A DNA stretch of 64,000 bases from Prochlorococcus sp. AG-355-P18 (lineage in GTDB: Bacteria > Cyanobacteriota > Cyanobacteriia > PCC-6307 > Cyanobiaceae). The notes beneath the pieces were generated by a model. It did no database searches, had not been told where the DNA came from, and was given only the letters and a program-made list of their open reading frames with translations. Both the position numbers and the translations under genes were made by a program. Of this stretch, positions 57,977 through 64,000 are shown one piece after another (position 1 is the stretch's first letter; each line of letters starts with the position of its first letter). The stretch lies in assembly GCA_003280515.1 (NCBI GenBank), contig QCER01000008.1, forward strand, positions 1-64,000, in the 5' to 3' direction.

Positions 57977-59170
57977 GTGAAAGTTATTGTTCTAGGTGGA
58001 GATGGTTTTTGCGGTTGGCCTTGTGCGGTGAATTTAGCAGAGCAAAATCATGATGTTATTATTGTCGACAATTTAAGTCGTAGAAAAATTGATATTGATC
58101 TAGAGGTAGAATCTTTAACTCCAATTGCTTCGATAACAGAACGACTTACTGCATGGGAAGAGATTGGAGGTAAGCCTATGAGATTTCTTAATATGGATAT
58201 CTCTAAACAATATCAAAAATTGCTCAATTTGCTAATTGATGAAAAACCAGATTCCGTAATCCATTTTGCAGAACAAAGAGCAGCACCGTATTCGATGAAA
58301 TCCAGTTTCACCAAAAGATATACAGTGGACAATAATGTTAATGGCACCCACAACCTTCTTGCTGCAATAGTAGAGAGTAATTTAGACATTCATGTTGTTC
58401 ATTTAGGAACAATGGGAGTATATGGATATGGATCACATAGAGGTGCAACAATTCCAGAAGGTTATCTAAAAGTTGAAGTTCCACAACCAGATGGAAGCCG
58501 ATTTGAAGAAGAAATATTACACCCTGCAAGTCCAGGTAGTGTTTACCATATGACTAAAACCTTAGATCAATTATTATTTCTTTACTACAACAAAAATGAT
58601 CTTGTAAGGATTACTGATTTACATCAAGGCATTGTTTGGGGAACAAATACAGAAGCAACTTTAAAAGATCCTAGATTGACAAACAGATTTGACTATGACG
58701 GAGATTATGGAACTGTTTTAAACAGATTTCTAATGCAAGCTGCAATTGGATATCCATTAAGTGTTCATGGGACAGGCGGGCAAACAAGAGCATTTATACA
58801 TATAAAAGACTCTGTTAAATGCGTACAACTTGCTCTTGAAAACCCTCCAAAATCTGGAGAAAGAGTCAAAATCTTTAATCAAATGACTGAGAGTCATCAA
58901 GTTGGAGAATTAGCTAAAAAAGTTGCTTCTCTAACAGGAGCTGATATTAATTATTTACCAAATCCAAGGAATGAAGCAGTAGAAAATGATCTAATTGTTG
59001 ATAATAAATGTTTTATAGAATTAGGTTTAAACCCAACGACTCTTGATAATGGCTTATTAGAAGAAGTTGTTGAAGTTGCCAAAAAATTCTCCAATAGATG
59101 CGATCTTAAGCGCATACCTTGTGTTTCATCCTGGACTAAAAAACAAGCTGAGGCAATAAAGACAAATTAA
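57977..59170 (+). CDS. sqdB: UDP-sulfoquinovose synthase
   Basis: 397 aa, GTG start; VIVLGGDGFCGWPCAVNLAEQNHDV, FAEQRAAPYSM, TDLHQGIVWGTNT. Confidence 0.96.
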   Translation: MKVIVLGGDGFCGWPCAVNLAEQNHDVIIVDNLSRRKIDIDLEVESLTPIASITERLTAWEEIGGKPMRFLNMDISKQYQKLLNLLIDEKPDSVIHFAEQRAAPYSMKSSFTKRYTVDNNVNGTHNLLAAIVESNLDIHVVHLGTMGVYGYGSHRGATIPEGYLKVEVPQPDGSRFEEEILHPASPGSVYHMTKTLDQLLFLYYNKNDLVRITDLHQGIVWGTNTEATLKDPRLTNRFDYDGDYGTVLNRFLMQAAIGYPLSVHGTGGQTRAFIHIKDSVKCVQLALENPPKSGERVKIFNQMTESHQVGELAKKVASLTGADINYLPNPRNEAVENDLIVDNKCFIELGLNPTTLDNGLLEEVVEVAKKFSNRCDLKRIPCVSSWTKKQAEAIKTN

Positions 59171-59197
59171 AATTTCTAAAATAGTTACCTTAAGAAA

Positions 59198-60331
59198 GTG
59201 AAAATTGCATTGTTTACTGAAACTTTTTTACCTAAAGTTGATGGCATAGTCACAAGACTGACTAAAACGATTGAATTTTTAATAAAGAATGGTGATGAAG
59301 TTATAATTTTTTGTCCAGAAGGGTGTCCAGAATCATATATGGGTGCAACTGTAGTTGGAGTTGCTGCAATGCCATTACCCTTATACCCAGAGTTGAAGCT
59401 TGGTTTGCCGGGTCCTGCAGTCTCAGATAAGTTAGAAAAATTTAACCCAGATTTGATACATGTTGTTAATCCAGCGGTACTTGGCTTAGGTGGCATATGG
59501 TTAGCAAAAACTAATAATATTCCTTTAATTGCCAGTTACCATACTCATCTTCCAAAATATCTGGAACATTACGGTATGGGGATGTTAGAGCCACTTTTGT
59601 GGGAATTACTTAAAGCAGCTCATAATCAAGCCTTATTAAATTTATGTACTTCCACCGCTATGGTCAATGAGTTAAAAGATAAAGGTATTCAAAGGACTGC
59701 TCTATGGCAAAGGGGAGTAGATACTTTCAGTTTCAGGCCAGATTTGAGAAGTGAGAAAATGAGAAAAAAATTATTTGGGGAATATAACGACGCTAATTAC
59801 TTATTGATTTATGTAGGAAGATTATCAGCAGAAAAACAAATTGAGAGAATTAAACCAGTCTTAGAAAGTATTCCTAATGCTTGCCTAGCACTTGTAGGTG
59901 ACGGACCATATAGAAACCAGCTTGAAAAAATCTTCGAAAATACCAAGACTAATTTCATAGGATATTTATCTGGAGATGAACTTGCAAGCGCTTATGCCTC
60001 TGGAGATATATTTTTATTTCCATCCAGTACAGAAACACTTGGATTAGTTTTACTTGAAGCAATGGCAGCAGGATGTCCAGTTATCGGAGCCAACAAGGGG
60101 GGAATTCCAGATATTATTAGCGATGGGATTAATGGTTGTTTATATGATCCTGATGAGAAAGATAATGGGGAACAAAGTTTGATTGAAGCGACAAAAAAAA
60201 TTTTAGAGAATGAAGATAAAAGAGAAGTTATGAGAAAAGAGGCACGAAACGAAGCAGAAAAATGGGATTGGAATCAAGCAACATTACAACTGCAAAATTA
60301 TTATTCAGATACGCTCAAAGAAATAGATTAA
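59198..60331 (+). CDS. sqdX: Glycosyltransferase, probable sulfoquinovosyltransferase
   Basis: 377 aa, GTG start; GT4 motifs ALFTETFLPKVDGIVTRL, YVGRLSAEKQIE, PSSTETLGLVLLEAMAAGCPVIGANKGGIPDII; directly downstream of sqdB. Confidence 0.93.
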   Translation: MKIALFTETFLPKVDGIVTRLTKTIEFLIKNGDEVIIFCPEGCPESYMGATVVGVAAMPLPLYPELKLGLPGPAVSDKLEKFNPDLIHVVNPAVLGLGGIWLAKTNNIPLIASYHTHLPKYLEHYGMGMLEPLLWELLKAAHNQALLNLCTSTAMVNELKDKGIQRTALWQRGVDTFSFRPDLRSEKMRKKLFGEYNDANYLLIYVGRLSAEKQIERIKPVLESIPNACLALVGDGPYRNQLEKIFENTKTNFIGYLSGDELASAYASGDIFLFPSSTETLGLVLLEAMAAGCPVIGANKGGIPDIISDGINGCLYDPDEKDNGEQSLIEATKKILENEDKREVMRKEARNEAEKWDWNQATLQLQNYYSDTLKEID

Positions 60332-60346
60332 ATTTGATCTAAATTA

Positions 60347-60595
60347 TTATGCAACGTGTGGGGGCGTAGGATTACTATATGAACTTAAAGGAAGTATTAG
60401 AGTAGCAATATTTTGATTCTTTTCAGGCCTTTTTTTCTTTGAGAATTTTTTACCAAAAGGTACTCTTATAACATTAGTCCCCTCAATGGAACAAATCTTT
60501 GAGTTATCTCCAGAAAAATTATTTACAAAATTTGGTAAGTTGACGTTTTTAACTGGCAGTTGCTTAACATTACCAGATTTAAAATCTTTGGTCAT
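60347..60595 (-). CDS. Hypothetical protein
   Basis: ORF track begins at a TTG (60628); the first ATG (MTKDFKSGNVKQLPVKNVNLPNF) is at 60595. No family recognised. Confidence 0.5.
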   Translation of the reverse strand: MTKDFKSGNVKQLPVKNVNLPNFVNNFSGDNSKICSIEGTNVIRVPFGKKFSKKKRPEKNQNIATLILPLSSYSNPTPPHVA

Positions 60596-60724
60596 AGCTT
60601 CAAATACCCCAAAAAATTTGATGCTCAAATATTTTAATAAAAAAATTTAAAAAAATTCTATAAGAAAATATTAAATTTTTATTCTCACTGATAATAACTA
60701 AGTAAATACAGGCACGCTAGTCCT

Positions 60725-63640
60725 TTAAGCACATTTTTTTTCTTCTAAAGTCTCATCTTGATTTACATTGCAAGAACAAATTAAATTGCGATCGCCATAT
60801 GCATTATTGATCCTAGAAACTGAAGACCAAAACTTAATAAGTGTTGGAGTTTTATAAGGGAAAGAAGCCTTTTCTTTTGAATAAGGATATTGCCAATTAT
60901 CAGCAATTAACTCTTTCAGCGTATGGGGAGCATTGTTTATTACATTATTATTTCTTAATTCATAATTATTTTCTATTTCACTGATTTCTTCTCCAATCAA
61001 AAGCATAGCCTCACAAAATCTATCTACTTCTCGCAAACTTTCACTTTCAGTAGGCTCTATCATTATGGTTTCTGGAACAGGCCAACTAATAGTTGGGGCA
61101 TGAAAACTATAATCAATTAATCGTTTAGCTAAATCATTGACACTCAATCCACTTTTGGATTTTAAATCTCTAAAATCTAAAATACATTCATGTGCGACAA
61201 AATCATTTTTTCCTTTATAGAGAATCTTGAATTTATGTTTTAAGGAATGCGCAATATAATTTGCAGATAAAATTGCGTGCGAAGTTGCTTTCCTTAACCC
61301 ACTAAGACCTGCCATTTTTATATACATCCAACTGATTGGAAGAATACTGGCACTCCCATGCTTGGCAGAAGATACGAAATTAAAACTATTAGATGAATTA
61401 TTATCCATTAAAGAATGAGTAGGAAGGTATGGGCTTAAAGTTTCTGATGCAGCAACTGGACCTACTCCTGGACCACCTCCTCCATGTGGAATGCAGAATG
61501 TTTTATGTAAATTCAAATGACAAACATCAACGCCATAGTTTCCAGGTTTGCATAATCCAACCTGAGCGTTCAAATTTGCTCCATCTAAATAGACAAATCC
61601 TCCCACAGAATGAATTAAATCACATATCTTTCTGATTTGTAATTCAAAAACTCCATGAGTAGAGGGATAAGTCAACATAAGAGCCCCTATTTGGTTATCA
61701 AATTTCTTGACCTTGATTGACAAATCTTGATAATCAATATTTCCTTCGTCATCACATTCAACAGTTAACACGTCAAAACCTGCCATAACTGCACTAGCAG
61801 GATTTGTTCCATGAGCACTTTTTGGAATTAAACATTTTTTTCTTAACAGTTCACCTTTTGATTCAAAATAAGAATTAATTGCCAATAAACCTGCAAACTC
61901 TCCTTGAGAGCCTGCATTTGGTTGAAAAGAAACTGATTTTAAACCAACAATCTCACTTAGCCATTTTTCTAGGTCAGATATAATTTTTGAATAGCCTTTA
62001 GTTTGATCTGGTGGGGAAAAAGGATGCATGGAAGATAAATTAGCCCAAGAGACTGGATTTAACTCTGCTGCAGAATTTAACTTCATGGTACAGCTTCCCA
62101 ATGGCATCATCCCATCTACCAAAGAAAAATCTTTTTCTGCAAGTCGGAAAATATATCTCATTAATTCAGTTTCACTTTGATAATTTGTGAATATATCTTG
62201 CTGCATCCATGCACTGGATCTCAAAGCTAAACTTTCAAGATGAAATTCTTTATCAAATTTTATATGCTCTAAATCTTCTTCTTTTTCTATAAGTTTTGCT
62301 ATGAAAGTCAAAATATCTTTTATTTCTTTTTCATTACTAAGCTCATCTAAAGAGATCCCAAAGCCAGTTGAATTTTCAATAGTTGATCCCAAAGGCAAAA
62401 TTCTTAAGTTATAGCCATTTTTTAAAGCTTCATCATGGATCCTCTGGGAGTGCTCAGAATAAACATCAACACTATCAAATCTAATCCCATCAGGAATATC
62501 AAAACCTAAAGCAGCCAAACTTGATTCTAAATTAATTCTCAACTCAACTAATCTCTTAGCAATTTGCGTTAACCCAGAGGGTCCATGATAAATGGCATAA
62601 AAAGAGGAGATTATAGCTAATAAAGATTGAGCAGTACAAATATTACTGGTGGCCTTTTCCCTTCTAATATGTTGCTCTCTTGTTTGCAATGCTAGTCTTA
62701 GAGACTTTTCACCATTTTTCGAGAGAGTTTGCCCAACAATTCTTCCGGGTATAAGCCTTTTGTATTTTTCGCTACAAGCAAAATATGCTGCATGGGGGCC
62801 ACCAAAACCCATTGGTACCCCAAATCTTTGCATACTACCCACTGCTACATCAACACCAAATTCAGAAATTGGTTTAATCAAAACTTGTGCTAATGGATCA
62901 ATACATGCCGCAACTATAATTTCTGATCTATGTGCTTGGGATATCAAGAATGTGGGATCATATAATTGTCCATTTTTACCAGGTAATTGCAACAACATTC
63001 CAAAAACATCATCATGATTAGGAAGATTACTTTGAGTAAAGCGTTTTAAGGATATTCCCAAAGGTTTTGCTCTGGTTTGTAGAACATTAAAAGTATGATC
63101 AAAAACATTTGACTCCACTAAGTACACTGTTGAAGATTTATTTTTTCTGGCGGAAAAACTCATGGCCATGGCTTCTGCTGCAGCAGTACCCTCATCCAAC
63201 AAAGATGCATTGGCGACAGGGAATCCTGTTAGTTCACAAACAATAGTCTGAAAATTAAATAGAGCTTCTAATCTTCCTTGTGCAATTTCTGCTTGATATG
63301 GAGTATAAGACGTGTACCACCTTGGATTTTCAAGAACATGTCTTTGGATTACTTTAGGCATATGATTGTCATAATAACCAAGGCCTATAAGTGATCTCAT
63401 TTTAGTATTTTTATTTGCAATCTCTTCTAATTCGTTTAAAGCCTCAATTTCTGAACAACCTTGGGGCAATATTTCTGAAGATTTATCTTTAAGCTGAATA
63501 TCTTCAGGAATAACTTGATTTATAAATTGATCAATATTATTAAAACCAAGCTTAGAGAGCATTTTCTGCTCATCAGCATCACTCAAGCCAAGATGTCTAT
63601 TAATAAATAAATCTGAATTAACCGTGGATTTCATGTCCAA
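60725..63640 (-). CDS. gcvP: Glycine dehydrogenase (decarboxylating), P protein
   Basis: 971 aa; FINRHLGLSDADEQKML, YTPYQAEIAQGRLEALFNFQT, PLGSCTMKLN, LDGANLNAQVGLCKPGNYGVDVCHLNLHKTFCIPHGGGGPGVGP. Confidence 0.97.
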   Translation of the reverse strand: MDMKSTVNSDLFINRHLGLSDADEQKMLSKLGFNNIDQFINQVIPEDIQLKDKSSEILPQGCSEIEALNELEEIANKNTKMRSLIGLGYYDNHMPKVIQRHVLENPRWYTSYTPYQAEIAQGRLEALFNFQTIVCELTGFPVANASLLDEGTAAAEAMAMSFSARKNKSSTVYLVESNVFDHTFNVLQTRAKPLGISLKRFTQSNLPNHDDVFGMLLQLPGKNGQLYDPTFLISQAHRSEIIVAACIDPLAQVLIKPISEFGVDVAVGSMQRFGVPMGFGGPHAAYFACSEKYKRLIPGRIVGQTLSKNGEKSLRLALQTREQHIRREKATSNICTAQSLLAIISSFYAIYHGPSGLTQIAKRLVELRINLESSLAALGFDIPDGIRFDSVDVYSEHSQRIHDEALKNGYNLRILPLGSTIENSTGFGISLDELSNEKEIKDILTFIAKLIEKEEDLEHIKFDKEFHLESLALRSSAWMQQDIFTNYQSETELMRYIFRLAEKDFSLVDGMMPLGSCTMKLNSAAELNPVSWANLSSMHPFSPPDQTKGYSKIISDLEKWLSEIVGLKSVSFQPNAGSQGEFAGLLAINSYFESKGELLRKKCLIPKSAHGTNPASAVMAGFDVLTVECDDEGNIDYQDLSIKVKKFDNQIGALMLTYPSTHGVFELQIRKICDLIHSVGGFVYLDGANLNAQVGLCKPGNYGVDVCHLNLHKTFCIPHGGGGPGVGPVAASETLSPYLPTHSLMDNNSSNSFNFVSSAKHGSASILPISWMYIKMAGLSGLRKATSHAILSANYIAHSLKHKFKILYKGKNDFVAHECILDFRDLKSKSGLSVNDLAKRLIDYSFHAPTISWPVPETIMIEPTESESLREVDRFCEAMLLIGEEISEIENNYELRNNNVINNAPHTLKELIADNWQYPYSKEKASFPYKTPTLIKFWSSVSRINNAYGDRNLICSCNVNQDETLEEKKCA

Positions 63641-63677
63641 TTTTTCTATAACTTAACCTATGTATAAAGATTTTGCT

Positions 63678-64000
63678 TTAATTTGGCATAACCTTTGATT
63701 TATATGCATCTGAAGTCATCAAATCAGCAATTGATGCTTTTGATTCTGGTTTCAAAATGACTAACCAACCGTCTCCAATCGGATCATTCTGTAAAAGCTC
63801 AGGGTTCTCAATAACACTTTCATTTACAGATACTATTTTCCCTGAAAAAGGCAGATAGACTTCCTCAACGGCCTTAACTGATTCTATTGTTCCAAAAGTC
63901 TCGCCTTTCTCTAAAGTCGCACCTTCATCAGCTAATTCAACAAAAACAATATCTCCTAATTGATCTATAGCAAATTCACTAACTCCAATTTTTAATAATC
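63678..64000 (-). CDS. gcvH: Glycine cleavage system H protein (partial; 5' end beyond window)
   Basis: Minus-strand reading ends ...ADLMTSDAYKSKVMPN* with the lipoyl-domain context ESVKAVEEVYLPFSGKIVSVNE upstream; adjacent to gcvP. Confidence 0.92.
   Translation of the reverse strand, partial: LLKIGVSEFAIDQLGDIVFVELADEGATLEKGETFGTIESVKAVEEVYLPFSGKIVSVNESVIENPELLQNDPIGDGWLVILKPESKASIADLMTSDAYKSKVMPN

Noticed and set aside
62649-63017. 122-aa plus-strand ORF inside gcvP
   Set aside because: Antisense shadow ORF of gcvP with no recognisable motif.

Overview
The window is compact, AT-rich (low-GC) chromosomal DNA. From gene content and protein sequences it is most consistent with a high-light-adapted Prochlorococcus (marine picocyanobacterium): psbZ, an RpaB-like regulator, sqdB/sqdX, a Ycf23/DUF561 protein, a group-2 sigma factor, RNase J and a cyanobacterial-type lysC. 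Nearly all of it is explained by about 60 housekeeping genes, one tRNA-Gly(GCC) and one TPP (THI-box) riboswitch upstream of thiC. I found no CRISPR array, transposase, integrase, phage module, toxin-antitoxin locus or recognisable defence island. I did not find a convincing undescribed multi-gene system. The observations worth a second look are small-scale: a candidate beta-clamp-binding peptide in the N-terminal extension of MutS; a cluster of rare CGN/CCC codons at the start of infC; an A9 run in dnaX with stop codons immediately following in both alternative frames; an inverted repeat upstream of a GntR-type regulator; near-absence of space or obvious terminators at convergent gene junctions; a tandem, asymmetric crcB pair; and a 9-bp microsatellite in the trigger factor tail. 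Product names come from recognising protein families in the supplied translations; no database search was run.
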